Shown here piece by piece: positions 1 through 12,875 of a DNA stretch of 64,000 bases. Under the pieces are notes generated by a model that saw nothing but the letters and a program-made list of their open reading frames with translations, did not search any database and had not been told where the DNA came from. The stretch covers positions 222,056 to 286,055 of the forward strand of contig JAIWNE010000037.1 in the NCBI GenBank assembly GCA_025331445.1, in the 5' to 3' direction. This DNA comes from Blakeslea trispora (lineage: Eukaryota > Mucoromycota > Mucoromycetes > Mucorales > Choanephoraceae). Made by a program: the position numbers and the translations under genes. Within the stretch, counting starts at the first letter, position 1; each line of letters opens with the position of its first letter.

Positions 1-1446
1 CCATGACCAAAGCCATCAATAAGCACCTTGATTGCTTTGGAGTAGCTGCGCTTAAAAATATACAGCCTTAACCGAGAGTGATTTTTTTCGAAATTAATTT
101 TTTTTCTTGACAGCTGAATTGAAGCAACATGCAAGGCCATGAGCAACACCAACTGAGAGATCACTCGTCACCAGTACACACAAGAGTCAGAAACAATAGA
201 GGAAGAAAGTGAATAGCATAGAAAGTTTAAAAAAAGCAAAAAAAAATAAAGATGAGACGCGATCCTTTACACATGTACTTTGTCATGAGCATGTTGTGTC
301 CTTTAGTTGTGATTAGGTACCTCATGAGTCCAGCCAACTGTGCGAGCAACAGTCAGAAGTAAACAGTTGATAAAGAGGGGTTTATTTGGTAAGATAGTCA
401 AGTCAAAATAATCTAGAAGTGGTATGTCACTTGTCACGAAAGAGATTTAAGGTGATGAGGCAACCTCATCAGAAATAAAGCACACATGTAACCATGAGCA
501 ACGACATGAAGACACCTAAAAAATGAATAGCTCAGGGAGTAAAGTTGGAAGGTATCCCAAGTTTAATCAAAAAGAGATTTGACAAGCTTTAAAAGCACAG
601 ACTATAGTAGAGGAAAAAGAATAGGCGGATAGAGATTATTATTTGAAGATGAGGTAAAGAGATGGCGACATGAGAAGAGACCCAGTACTTAAACAACGAT
701 ATATCAGAGAGGAGAAAGATTTTTTAAAGTAAGGACAATGACCAGTACCAATACTTAGAGAGATAGACTACATGAGCACATTAGAAAGAGGATAGGCGTG
801 AATAAGTCAGACATAGGATGGAAGCATGATTTGCAATTGGATGTGTGTTTGTCAAAAGGCTCTAAGGCAACGACTACAAAAAGAACAAGTTATTAAATGC
901 GATGCATGAAACAAAATAGACAAACAATTGGTGAATCTCGAAAGACCTAAGGCAAGTGCAATTTGAAAAGGAGGCATCAGTCCAGATAGGCAGCATTGAT
1001 AGAGATTGTATTCAGATATCAGTCAAAGCAGTATAAGTTTAAGCAACATAGTATAGGGCAGGCGGTTAGGATTAGAAAGTTATGAATGAGATTGCGAAAA
1101 GTAGCACAGAAGAAGGTGACATGGATAAAGGATTGTCAATCAGAGCTCATCATGAGTGTTTATAAAAATATATATAAAGTTGATGATAAGCAAATAAATA
1201 CGGATGGAGAGTCGGAAGATGCAAAGAAATGAGAAGAGAAGTGTAGTCAAGTTATTGAGATGTTGTCATAATAAGATGATATACATATAGCTATTGTGAT
1301 ATAAAAGAGTCAGTGATGTTGATGGTGTATATGATATTTGTAAAAAATAAAAATAAAAAAAAGCAGGATAAAAGTGCTCACCTTTTGCTATGCATTTAAA
1401 GAAAAGAAGAGAACAAAGAAAATGAGGGACTTAAAAAAATGGCTAG
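1..1446. repeat. left arm of a large inverted repeat
   Basis: This segment is the reverse complement of 6595-8040, with position 1 pairing with 8040. Matches are clear at 1-130 with 7920-8040, at 240-350 with 7700-7800, at 420-490 with 7555-7625, near 1190 with 6840 and near 1370 with 6650. Divergence is moderate, with many point changes and small indels. The arm repeatedly carries the octamer CATGAGCA or close variants (near 137, 285, 323, 493, 770). It has no convincing coding region. The arm reaches the window edge, so its outer end is unknown. It could be the subterminal region of a large DNA transposon, but no terminus or transposase is visible. Confidence 0.8.
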
Positions 1447-4400
1447 TCTCTTGACCGCTCGTCGCAAAATAATTTCATCTCGTCTCAACTTTTGCCCTGT
1501 CGGAGAGCCAATCATTAAAGATTTTTTGGTTTTATTTTTCTTAAAGCACTGTGCTACTAAAGAAAACCTTGGTTTTCTTCAGTGCTCGTCGCAAAATGGA
1601 TGAGACGAGGGATAAAACAGTCTTTAACCATCTTTGGTAACACTTTTTTCTCAAATTTGGAAACTGAAAAAAAAGAAGTGCAAAATCATGTATTCAGGAT
1701 GTCATCTTCTTATTCCTATGATGTTTGTCTTTTCTATTTCGTTTGCTATACATGTTCTACTTCTGCATTAACTCACTTACGTACATATGTATCATTCAAG
1801 CAAATCTGTGTTTCTTTTTCATTGAGTAAAACCATAAGGTTAAACATTTTTATCTCAATATTTTCTCTAAAGTGAATCAAATGTGTTAAAAGTGATCATT
1901 TCATGGCACTTTCATTTTGTCTAGACAAACGTAATAATAGAAAGAAAAAATACTTGAGAAACAAAAGATGCATGATTGGAAAAAAGAAAAGACGCATGAT
2001 CGAAAAAAAAAACGAAAGCAATAGGCTTTTTTTTTAGTAGAAGGGATTAGAATAAGCAAAAAGATCTTTCATCTTAAAGAGCAATATCACTTTACACAAA
2101 ACAAATTATGGTACTAGCAAAATAAATTAACTTCTTTTATTTACTTCACTAATAAGATTAATCAATCCATTAAGCTCCTTCTTGAGATCAGAGCGACGTT
2201 TTTCAAGTTCAATGGCAGCATCATCGAAGGAGAGATTCTTGACATTGCTTATTCTTTTGATTTCATCATAGATGATTTTTCTTCTCAAAAAAAATCGAGC
2301 TTCTGTTCTATCTTTTCGTCAAGTTGTCTTGTGAGTATCTTCAAAATATTTGACGGCAGGACCGCCTGCAACGCCTGCAGTATATTCTCTCCAAACATCA
2401 GTCACACACCACAGCGCAGAGGAGTTCTAAAAAACCCAGCATTTGAGTCTAGGATAAAATAAGTGAGTTTAGACTCACTTTGCTTTTAGAGGTTGGCTAT
2501 ACAGCGAGAATAAATGATGAAAGGGAAGGTTTTTTTGTCGAAGTGTTATATAAAGGGTAATGGGAGGTTATTTTTCCAGTTTGAAGCTGATCCGAGGAGA
2601 TGAGTTGATCTCGGTTTTTTTTACATGTCAAAGGCCATAAAATAAGTAAAAAGAATAAGAAAAATAATCTGTGGGAAAGAGATTTGGCTAAAAAGAGAAA
2701 AAAATAGCAGTAAAAATGAAGAGATAATAAGATGGGGGGATTGATTTCAGATTTTATGCAGAAAATATGTACAGAAATGGTAAATGGGGGGATAGGCCAA
2801 GTGAGGTGAAACAATCTGTACAAATAAATAGAGAGTATGTAAGCAAATTTATTTAAACGGTAAAGAAGAAGTAAAAAGAAGGCAATTTCTTGAGATTAAG
2901 TCAGATATTTCATAAGGAAAAGGTGGCAGGCTAAAAGAGAAGAAAAAGAAGCATAGGCCATTAAATTTATACAGCCAAAGGTTAAGGAGCCAATTTTTAA
3001 TTTTTTGTGTACTCACAACAAGGTGTGGAAAGCTAAAGAAGTGTAAAAGGGTATAAAAATAAAATAATAAGGTTGAGAGAAGGTGTTACTATTCATAACT
3101 TTAATTTCTAAGATGTGGTACAAGAAAAGTTACGATCGTGACTGAATGTCGATCTTGAGATCTCTCATCACCATCACCGAAGCAACATGAGCACATGGAG
3201 GAGGACCCGTTATTGCTGTAAATGTCTATAAGGCAAACATATTTGGTAAAATGAATAACAGAGATTCTAAGAGCTAAATAAATAAAAAAAACTGCTATCA
3301 TCTCTACATAAAGTGAGATTGTATAGGATGGACTAAGTCAAGTTGCCATTCATGGGCGAAAATGAAGCATAAATAAGATGGAAAAGTCTGATACAGGTGT
3401 GAGACTAGAAATGGCAAGTTAGAGAGACGTCTGAAAAGGAAGAAAGAAATATATATAAATTGAAAGGTAGTCAAAAGGAAAAAATAAAATAAAAAGTGAA
3501 CTGATTCCAATTCCTATCAAATCGCTATTTTATCTTCGGCTAAGGACTCTCACTAAATAAGGATGAAATGTTTGATAGTCTTTTTTAAGAACTGTTGGTG
3601 TCATATATTAGGATTCAATCTTGAGACTAAGCGGATCAACTGTATAAACAAATAGCTACAAAGCCTTTGAAATAGATATTGAACTTAATGGTGAAATAGA
3701 ATCACTTGTTGAGAAGTCAGTGGAAAGGAATAGAGAGATTAATTGTAAACTCTAAAAGAGTGATTCATTCTCTTCTTTTATCAATACAATCGATAGTTGT
3801 ACATTTTCATCGTGATAAAGTATCACCAACAATCATCAACATTTTCGGTCAATGCTAGCAACAATCCAACACTCGCTTTTCAGATAGATCCATTATGATA
3901 TATCCTCATTTCCCATTTGGTTAAAAAATCCAACTAGCTCACGATGCAATCCACAGCATAAATGATTAGCTTTCAAAGTAATCCATACTCTCTGAAGAAC
4001 CTTTGATCATCTAAATTGTTTGCTGTTGATATGTAAATAGATTTAAATTTATTACAAAAGATGTTGATGATGTTGGTGTTTCGTTTCGACTCAAACTGAT
4101 AACTCCTACTGGTAGCTTTACCTTTAAATTGTATTTTGTTATTGATAGTATTGGTATCGAATAAATCGGATGTAAATTCGGCCAGGTATTGTTATATGGA
4201 TAGTAAAGGTATTGTCTTCAATGAAATCTGATGAAAAAAGACTGCTATTTCAAGCCGAAGATGTAGATTGTATGTGTTGTCTTATTCAATCAGCTATTAT
4301 GATGACTTTTTTTTCTAAAGGTATACATGTGAGTTAAATATTAATTATGGGTAATGATGATTTATCTTAAACTACTTCAAACATACATAAAGATTCATTA

Positions 4401-6594
4401 AAAATCATCATTTAACAGTTCGTCTAATAAAATATCCATTGTCATGAACTATCAGATTATAGATCTATATATAATAGCCTCCAGTTGCTTACCTAGCTCC
4501 ATACCAAGCGCGTCTAAAAGTTTCTCATTTAAGATAAAGTCTATCATCATTGATAAGTTAGAGAATAGTGCAATGAATGATTTGGTTTAATGTGGTTTGA
4601 TGATACCGTGTTTGAATAACTGCGATTGTTCTTTTTGTGATAGTAAGATGAGTGGCCATATGGTGAAGACATAAGTGGACCGAATCGATCGTAAACAACC
4701 CTAAAAAAAAAAGCTGCTTTCTATATAAATAAATGAATGGATAAGTTAACGATCATGTTAAATGACTAAAGTAAATCACCTTAGACTGGAAAGAAAATAC
4801 TATCGAGATTCAGGAAAAAAGGGTGTAGTAATCAATAGAGTGAACCTAAAAAAAAGTAGACGAAAGAAAAGGGAACAAAAAAAAGAGAGAGTAATGTCAC
4901 CCCCATAGATAACACGATATTTTGGGGGACAATTTACTTTTAAAGTATGTCAGCTATCCTAATGTAGGTAAAGAGAGAATATACCTGGAACCTTCTTAGA
5001 AATCGGCCAATCAGAGTAGCGAATTTCCATCACTATGAAAAAGGTAAATATTGATGATTTGGCTTATTTCCTCTCTTTGCATCATACGCTTCAACCAAGA
5101 ACAAAAAAAAGTATATTTGTGATATTGATGAATCCAATTAATTAAAAAGAATGAGATGTAGTCAAAAAGATAATTACACTCGAATAGTAGAAAAAAAGAC
5201 ACAATCCTTAGATTTCAATAAAAATATCGTTTTCATGAAACATTGATTTTATATGCTCTGAATTGCTTTTACATATTAAGAACTGGCTAGAATAGTTATA
5301 GTCAGTAAGAAATATATAACCCTTTAGTTAAAAAAGTTAACTTCTATGAGCACATGTTAGCTTTCTCGCTGCTCATCAGTTCTGCATGTCGACATCTCAA
5401 ACTTACATGAGCATGCAAGATGGTAAGCCATCTCGGAAAAGGTTGAAGAAAATAAAATAAAATAAATAAAAAGCACCTACAAATACCCTAGAAAGCGATT
5501 GCTTAGTTAATAAAAGCTAAAAATCTGGAATATAGTTGACCAGTTTCTTAAAGAGATACTTAAAAAAGGTATACCTCTAAATCAAAGAGATAGATATATG
5601 ATGATGAATGTATGCTCAAGACAATATACAGTTGAGATAAAAATTTGATGATCTCAAACTGCTTATGAAAAAGCATTTGATTTCGAGTAAAAGTTACTTC
5701 AAGCTCTTATAATGAAATATACAAATGTTTCTGGTTCTGATCATGATTTATAAAAACTGTTATTCCAAATCATCTAAATTTCCTATTTACTTCTCTATAC
5801 AATTATATTTGAAGTAAAGTTGACAACCTTACAAAGTAGCACAGTACCATTCAAAGCATTTGTACCACTTACAATAATGCCAAATCATAAACAAACTGCT
5901 TGTAATTACATTTGCTTTAGTCAAAAAAATCAACTGAAAAACCATCAAAATCTATACTCATTCAATTGCTTTCCAGTACTAAACCATATGTGAGTTACTC
6001 TTAAGTAAGAGACGTTTTGTGCGTCTAAGAGATCTATTTGTATGCTGCATTTTGACGGTTTTGATGTTCACCATATTATACTATTTTGGATCATTTGAAA
6101 TTATCATAAAATGACAATACAATCAAACTGGAATTAGGCTCTTTCAGTGTTTGATTTATAAATGAATTCGAAGGGTGTCATAAGAAGTATTTGTGTCAGT
6201 GAGCCTTTACAATAAATAAATAATCTTATTACATTTGGCTTCTGATGTGCCATCTTATTGTTATAGTCTATTATATCTCTAACAAGAGCGACACTATATA
6301 ATAGGGTTGCTCTTGATACGTTTTATTTTTAAGCTAGTTACTTGTATGTTAAAAAATGGTTCATTCATGTACATATATAATTTTGAGACAGCTTGACGCT
6401 TTGCTATCAACTTTTTTATAGATTCTACCTTGGTGTTTCTTTAAGATCCCCTTTACAAAAGCGTTCCTTTAATTGATCACTAATAAGATCTGTTTATGCA
6501 AATCCAAGACATTTTCCTTTTCAGTACAATTTTAGCTTGAATCTGTTACTGAAATCATACTTTCTTCCCATCACTGCCATATTTCTCATATATA
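1447..6594. other. non-coding interior of the inverted repeat
   Basis: This is about 5.1 kb of AT-rich DNA between the two arms. Only short, low-complexity open frames occur and none shows a recognisable domain. A few CATGAGCA-like motifs recur inside (near 3187, 5345 and 5409), suggesting the interior shares ancestry with the arms. I see no tRNA, rRNA or credible gene. Confidence 0.5.
1457..1612. repeat. short MITE-like segment with CTCGTCGCAAAAT repeats
   Basis: The string GCTCGTCGCAAAAT occurs twice in direct orientation (near 1457 and 1584). Between and beside these copies are inverted CATCTCGTCTC / GATGAGACGAG motifs. The segment starts exactly where homology between the two inverted-repeat arms stops, so it may be an insertion into one arm. 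GTCTC/GAGAC motifs recur at 11405-11445 and in the ends of element B. No coding content. Confidence 0.35.
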
Positions 6595-8040
6595 CTGACC
6601 ATTTTTTTCAATCCCCCATTTTCTTTCTTTCATCTTTTTTTCAGTAAATGCACAGCAAAAGATAAGCACTTTTATCTCTTTTTTTTTTCTTTTTTTTTTT
6701 TACAAATATCATATAACCCATCAACATCACTGACTCTTTTATTTAACAATAGCTACATGTATATCACCTTATCATGACAACATCTCCCTACTCGACTACG
6801 CTTCTCTTCTTGTTTTTTTGCATCTTCCAACTCACCATCTGTATATATCTGTTTATCATCCACTATATATATACTTGTGCAGATACTCATCATTGACTTT
6901 GACAAATAATCCTTTATTCATGCCACACTCTTCTGTATCGCTTTCTGCCAACTCATCCATGACTCTTTTATCCAAACTGCCTGCTCTATACCATGCTGCT
7001 CAAACTTATACCTCTCTGACTATTTTCTGTATACCATCTTTTAAAGGGCTGCCTATTTGAATTGATGCGTCTTTTTCAAGTTACTCTTGCCTAAGGTCCT
7101 TCGATTTCTCCAATTAAATGTTCAAATGCTATTGTATACATTGCATTCACTAACTTGCTCTGTTTGTAGTCATTGCCTTGAAACCCTTTGACAATCGTAT
7201 ATCCAATCGCCTACCATGCTTCCATCCTATGTCTGATTTGTTCATGTCTACCTTCTTTCTTATGTGTACATGTGGTCCACCTCTCTAAGTATTGTCACTG
7301 GTTGTTGTCCTAGCTTTTTAGATTACAGTTTCTCCCTAATATACCGTCGTTTAGAGTACTTGGTCTCTTCTCATGTCGCCATCTCTTTACCTCATCTTCA
7401 AGAAATGCTCTTTATCCGCCTATTCTTCTTTCACTACTATGGTCTGTGCTTTCAAAGGTTGCCGAATCTCTTTTTGATTGAACTTGGGGTTTTTTCCAAC
7501 TTTACTGCTTATTTATTCTTCTTTTTGTGTCTGCTCGCCTTTGCTCATGCTTACATGTGTGCTCCATCTCACATGAGCTTGCCTCATCGCTTTGAATCTC
7601 TTTCGTGACAAGTGAAATACCGCTTCCAGATTATTTTGACTTGACTGTCTTACCGAATGAACTTCTCTTTATCAACTGTTTACTTCTGACTGTTGCTCTC
7701 ACTGTTGGCTGGACTCATGAGGTACCTAATCACAACCAAAGGACACAACATGCTCATGACAAAGTACATGTGTAAAGGATCGCGTCTCATCTTTATTTTT
7801 TTTTTTTTTTAGACTTTCTATGCTTTTTACTTTTTTCCTCTATTGTTTCTGACTCTTGTTTATATTGGTGTCGAGTGATCTCGTACTTAGTGTTGCTCAT
7901 GATCTTGCATGTTGCTCTAAGACGGCTGTCAAGAAACAAAATAATTTCGAAAAAAATCACTCTCGGTTAAGGCTGTATATTTTTTCAAGCGCAGCTACTG
8001 CAAAGCGATTAATGTGCTTACTGAAGGCTCTAGTCATGGA
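6595..8040. repeat. right arm of the large inverted repeat
   Basis: Reverse complement of 1-1446, ending in CTAGTCATGG against CCATGACC at the window start. It carries reverse-oriented TGCTCATG motifs near 7546, 7750 and 7893. Inside the arm boundary, at about 6490-6600, the sequence matches a separate short copy at 11480-11580 instead of the left arm. The repeat family is therefore dispersed. No gene seen. Confidence 0.8.
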
Positions 8041-8640
8041 AATTATCCCGTTTCTGCTTCCTATACTGCTTCTTATGATTCCAAAAGGTACCTATATTAA
8101 TGCCAACCATGCCAATCTATTTGGATACACCCGATGCAGCATCCCTATTACAAAAAAGGACATCTGAGCTACAAATCAGCCTAAAGAAGAACCCATATAT
8201 AGCATTTATTTGATCCAAATTAATAAAATTAAAGAAGCTTGATTTGCACATAATACCTTAATAATCCAATCATAAGCCAAGCTCATCCGAAATTAAAGGC
8301 ATTACCATTTGCTCATTTATTGCTTACACTTCTAAAACTTGTTAAATCATCATTACTATATACTCTAAAGGCCATTTGTCACTATAACTCCCCTTTGAGA
8401 CCTAAGCTAAATATGATTCGACTATAAACCACTCCTATTCAAAGTAAGCTCGTATAATACTTTACCCATGGCCCAATTCTTGTGTTTCTGCATCGGTTCT
8501 CACTGTGTTTCTGCCCATTTTTCTTTGAAACCGCATATGAAAAAGACAAATATTTCGCAAGGTTATTTCACATTTATTTGAGTCACTATATACACCCTCT
8601 ACGCCGTGGTGACAGATCTGATCTTTCGATTCATTTTATA
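8041..8640. other. intergenic stretch, nothing recognised
   Basis: AT-rich sequence between the inverted repeat and the decayed Crypton. I see no coding, RNA or repeat feature that can be supported. A repeat-poor frame on the plus strand from 8482 is the antisense shadow of the Asn/Ser-rich tail of the minus-strand recombinase relic. Confidence 0.4.
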
Positions 8641-11160
8641 ACTGACATTACTGTCATTATTGCTGTTGCTGCTGTCATTGCTGTTGTTACTGTTGTTGAT
8701 GCTGCTGTCATTGTTCTTGTTGTTGCTGCTGTTGCTAATGATATCATCAATGTCAAGTTGGTTTCAGTAGTCAAGGCCGTATTGAAAGAAATCTTTCATG
8801 TGAAGCTTCATTTTAGATGTCATTTGTTGTCTATTTTGATCAATGTATTGAAATGTCTCAGCTTTGAAGGCACCAAGTTCACTCTTGACAGACTGATGGG
8901 TAGTTTTTATGGCTTGAGCAATTTCAGGGATGAGCTTTCCGACTTGAGCGGTGAGAAAAAAGTGGTCAAGATCTTTGGGCATAGCGTCCAAGAGAGCGGT
9001 TTGGTAATGAAAGTACTCAGTACTACTGAAGACGCGATGCTTCCAAATGTCAAGGTGAGGATACTTTTGTTGCAGTACAACACAATCCTAAGGGAAAAAA
9101 GAAAAAGAATCTTAACTGATGTGTGTAGATGAAAGTTTATTTCTGAAAATAGTATTATACCTGAAAGAACACGATACAAAGATAAGAAATCAGCTGAATA
9201 AAATTGGCTTCAGATATATTGCCATCTTCTTCACAGTTTGGGTCATCAAGAATCAACTCATCAGCGTTGGATGGATGGGATGTGTACTTGTCAATTTCTT
9301 TAAAAATTTGTTGCTGAAGATCAATGGGCGGTTAAACGGCAGTACGAAACAGATGGAAGTTGCCTTGGGCACGAGGAAAGCCAGCAGCAGCACGAATACC
9401 CTGTTTGGGTATGGAGGTCAAGTAACAACCTGTCATTCGGTCAGAACCCCATCTTCCCATGCGGCGAAGTTGGTTGTCAGGGACTTGCTCATCATCGATC
9501 ATGTTGATAGCACTTGTACGGTAAACATGGGTGACCTTGGAGGTGCTGATGCCAACACTGCTGATAGCCCTCTTGTAATCTTGGTACTGAGTATCATACG
9601 AGTTTTGTTTTGTGCGATCCTTTCCCTTTAAGACATAAATGTCATACCTTTCAAGATGAAACTTAAAATATGTGAGACTTCATTAAGATGTATCAAGTGG
9701 ATAGAAATAGATTACCGATTTTTTCGACTACTCAAATCTGGAAAGGGCTCATTCTCGAGCTCAAAGCGGGCAAAAATGTATAGGGCCAAGGCATCAATAG
9801 AGCAAGCTTCAACATTCATATGCCTTATGGCATAACCGTGCTCAATTCGGGCATGCTGATTAGTTTTTCCTTGAAGCACGGCCAAGGTGAGGCAGTGGCA
9901 AGTGGTAGGATCTTCGTTGGGTAATTCAACAAAGTACAAATCTGGAGTGTGAAATTTAGGTAAATTTATATATAAAGAAATAGAGGGGACAAGTATAGTG
10001 AATAGTTTGAGACTGTTTTTACGTATGCCTTTATTATGAACAAAATAAATGAGAGTATTTAAACCAATTGCTATCTACTATTGCCATTACGTCTTTGACT
10101 TCCTTTAGTCTTTACTCTTTACTAAATCTGGATATTCAAGAGAACAATGTCATAGACTAGTTTGTGTCACCTTTAATGACATATTGACATTTTACTTTCT
10201 TTAGCAAGACTTATTGCTTATCATCTTCTTTAGTCCAGATTCATAGCACTTGCTAATGAAATCATTTTAGACTGACATAATGTTGGTAGGATTACTTAAT
10301 CCAATTATGATGTAGATCTTTATATACAAATATAGACTTTAATTCTTAAGAAATTCATGTTCATACAAGCCAAACACGGCATGGAAGCTGCATCATTCTT
10401 TTGTTTTCACCACGAGCAATCATGGCATGGCCGAGCAAAAATCAAATCGATTTCTCAAGTCTTCAAGAAAGTTTGTTAACAAGAAGTATCTTAAAAAAAA
10501 AGAAGCAAGACAAATAAAAAATGAGTTGCTTTATTCTTTATGTAATTGTTTGGAATCTACCTTCCAACCAAAACAAGTTCCTTGAGTGTGTAGCCATCGG
10601 GTAAAGTATTTTTTCCACGGTCTTCGTATATTTCTTTTTTCCTTTTGAGGGTTTGTTGGGCATATGTAGACATGAAAGAGCAATAGATATGACCTCGGGG
10701 ATGAGGGTGGGTGTTAATTTTTAGGGCAGTTTGTTGGTTGTATAGATCAGAGACAACTTTGACATAGCCTTTAATAGCAGACTTGCTGAATGGGACAGGA
10801 CGACCTTTGTCGTCCAACTTGCCATGCTCGCCCTTGGGGAGAATTTCTTGCTTTAAAAAAGCAGCATCTTTCCTTCTGTTACTAGTAGGCCATCATCAGA
10901 TTTCATTTCATTGCATCACTTCTACAATTGAAATATAGATTAAAAATAAAAATCAAATTTATTTCTTTATGCTTTAACATACAGAAAATCGTTCTTGGTT
11001 TTTAAGTAAGCAAGGTTTGTGTTTTCAGGTCGCAAAGAGACATTCTCAGCCAAGATTTCTTAACAAGCTCTTGATATAGACATGTTGTTGTTTATCATGA
11101 CATTCATATTGCCCTGAAGGGTCATCATAGTCTTGTCACCCAAGTTGCAACCATTGACAT
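8640..11160 (-). pseudogene. decayed Crypton-like tyrosine recombinase (CBF3/Ndc10 domain family)
   Basis: Read on the minus strand, separate blocks in family order are recognisable. An N-terminal block (about 11100-10980) ends at a GTATGT donor. A block at 10860-10557 contains GKLDDKGRPVPFSKSAIKGY and YEDRGKNTLPDGY. A block near 9940-9712 contains GKTNQHARIEHGYAIRHMN. A catalytic block near 9600-9330 has the arginine in VYRTSAIN, the LRRMGRW box and the putative nucleophile tyrosine in GCYLTSIP. An Asn/Ser-rich tail runs to about 8640. The upstream part of the gene at 56095-58379 is homologous. In-frame stops, frame changes and a ~600-bp AT-rich interruption (9960-10556) mark it as dead. Tyrosine recombinases of this type belong to Crypton elements. 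The element ends were not found. Confidence 0.75.
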
Positions 11161-11394
11161 CAACTTCAGGCACACCAGGCACCTCCAGGACCCTTTGTAT
11201 AGATCCAGAACCAAAAAGACCAGACATTGTAGAAAAAAAAAGGTGTTGAACGATTGAAATAAGGGTAGGCTTTTATAGCTTTGTTTTTAAAAAATTCGAT
11301 TTCTTTAGGCAGATTGACACTTCTGAATATGTCAATTTTCTCAATGTTTCGAAAATAGAAATAAGAAAAAAATTTCATCATTCAAATCTACCTT

Positions 11395-11585
11395 TATTTG
11401 GAGCTCGTCTCAGAGCGGGGTTAAAATGAATGAGACGGAGCTTGAGAGAAAAAAAATACCCTCTCAGTATATATGAAAATTATGGCAGTGATGGGAAGAA
11501 AGTATGTTTTCATCAACAGATTCAAGTCAAAATTATACCGAGAAGGAAAATGTCTTGGATTTGCATAAAAAGCAATTTTTACCGT
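11395..11585. repeat. dispersed repeat fragment related to the inverted-repeat interior
   Basis: The run from about 11470 to 11580, with GGCAGTGATGGGAAGAAAG and GGAAAATGTCTTGGATTTGC, is the reverse complement of 6490-6600. Just upstream lie inverted GTCTC/GAGAC motifs at 11405-11445, resembling those in element B and at 1490-1610. No coding content. Confidence 0.6.
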
Positions 11586-12053
11586 TGAATGTATGGGATT
11601 TTTGTCTTTAAAAAGCAAACACATTTAGCAATGCGATATGATGGTATTTAGTTCTTTTGCCTAAAACGTTTCTTTCAAAATAGCCTGACCCCCAACTTCC
11701 GAACTAATATGCTTTTTGCATCAAACACTCATTGTTTGTCCCCCATTTTTAGCTGATAGCAATTTCGCACTCGTGCATCACTTTTTTTAATTTTTTTGCT
11801 AAAATGCACCTTGTCTGATATTTTTTTTGGCACTTACAATTTATTTTAAAGAAATTCGATGGATGAAAATAGCATGCACTTGGTCAACTTTTCCAATCTG
11901 CTTCAAACTTTTACCTAAACAACCTTGAACATGTAGGAGTAAAATGAACAAAAAAAAATCGAATCGTTTATTCACTAAATCCATCAAATCTGCTCTCTAA
12001 AACTTATCGTGTGGGCCAAACTACCACAAATTAAATTTTCTTGCGCTGTAGTG
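11586..12053. other. intergenic stretch, nothing recognised
   Basis: AT-rich DNA with several T-rich runs and no open frame, RNA or repeat that I can support. Confidence 0.4.
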
Positions 12054-12490
12054 ATGAACAGAACTATTAGACATGTATTAATAATCCATACATGATGACT
12101 CATTAACTTGACTGTTTAAATTATTAGTTTGCAAGTCCAACATGACTTCTTTTAGAATAGTATATAAACTCTTTAATCTTCTCTTATTAATAAACTCAAC
12201 TATCATTTCTCTTATTTACTTTACACTTGGTTGTAGTTTGACATATTCACTACCTAAATCCACATATTGTTATTAGTTCCCTTGATACTTATTACAGATC
12301 ATTGCATTCATATATTACATCTCTTCTTTCTATATTACTTTATTCTCTTTACTTTACTTTATATCTCTAGTTGGACGACTTAAAACCTGGTGCTCATAAC
12401 TTATAACCTTGCTGCCTAATTGCTCTGTTATATCTATTTGTTCTCTTTCTCAAGTTACTGCAAAAACTATCCTTTGTCCTGCAACAATAC
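12054..12490 (-). mobile_element. solo-LTR-like repeat 3' of tRNA-Ala
   Basis: This ~435-bp block matches 43855-44291 in reverse orientation, for example CATGTATTAATAATCCATAC and GTTTGCAAGTCCAACATGAC. The match begins near TGAAC and ends near CCTGCAACA, fitting TG...CA termini. Both copies sit just 3' of a tRNA gene. No internal retroelement is attached to either copy, so a solo LTR is the simplest reading. No target duplication was confirmed. Strand is arbitrary, given relative to the other copy. Confidence 0.5.
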
Positions 12491-12624
12491 CTTGAAAAAT
12501 AAAAAATTGCTTGCAAAATTTCATACTCCGATTTGAATTTCGTTGAGTTAGAGCTGAGTTTCGAGGTTCAGATACAGCAAAAACTAAAGATAGTCCTATA
12601 AAACCCAAATTTAAAAAATAATCA

Positions 12625-12697
12625 TGGAGAAGCTGGGCGTCGATCCCAGTGCCTCTCGCATGCTAAGCGAGCGCTCTACCATTTGAGCTACATCCCA
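12625..12697 (-). tRNA. tRNA-Ala (anticodon AGC), with a degenerate acceptor stem
   Basis: The minus strand reads TGTAGCTCAAATGGTAGAGC for the D arm and A box, CTCGC-TTAGCAT-GCGAG for the anticodon arm with AGC at complement 12662-12664, and GGGATCGACGCCC for the T arm and B box. The seven-base acceptor stem begins T-G-G-G-A-T-G and has mismatches at pairs 1-72 and 6-67 where canonical tRNA-Ala pairs. It may be a decaying copy, or may still act only as a Pol III promoter. It stands head to head with tRNA-Pro at 43744, with all three CACTA elements between them. Confidence 0.85.
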
Positions 12698-12753
12698 ATT
12701 TTGATTTATTGGGCCAAGTAATAGACATGTAGACAGTTTTCTAGGTAAAGCCC

Positions 12754-12875
12754 CACTACAGAAAATTGGGTTTTCCGGCCCGTAACTCATGCCCGAAAAC
12801 ATGAGTTATAGGGGTTGTTATAGAGGGTTATTTTGCAGCAAATTTATAACTCGATGAAAAATGGTCAGAATGAGC
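12754..12875. repeat. element A left terminus and subterminal motifs
   Basis: After the CACTACAG terminus come GTAACTCATG (about 12781), CATGAGTTATA (about 12800) and a variant TATAACTCGATG (about 12845). The first two form an inverted pair. In plant CACTA elements such subterminal motifs bind the TNPA-type protein. Here the same role is inferred for the accessory protein at 18119-19270. Confidence 0.7.

Noticed and set aside
2497..3510. Short minus-strand hydrophobic frames at 2497-2823, 3101-3301 and 3304-3510
   Set aside because: They are Phe/Leu-rich translations of purine-rich low-complexity DNA without homology or gene signals.
8482..9132. 216-aa plus-strand frame with Val/Ala-rich repeats
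   Set aside because: It is antisense to the Asn/Ser-rich tail of the Crypton recombinase relic on the minus strand.
12611..12802. 63-aa minus-strand frame with DVAQMVERSLSMREA
   Set aside because: It is the well-known false translation of a tRNA-Ala gene; the tRNA at 12625-12697 explains it.
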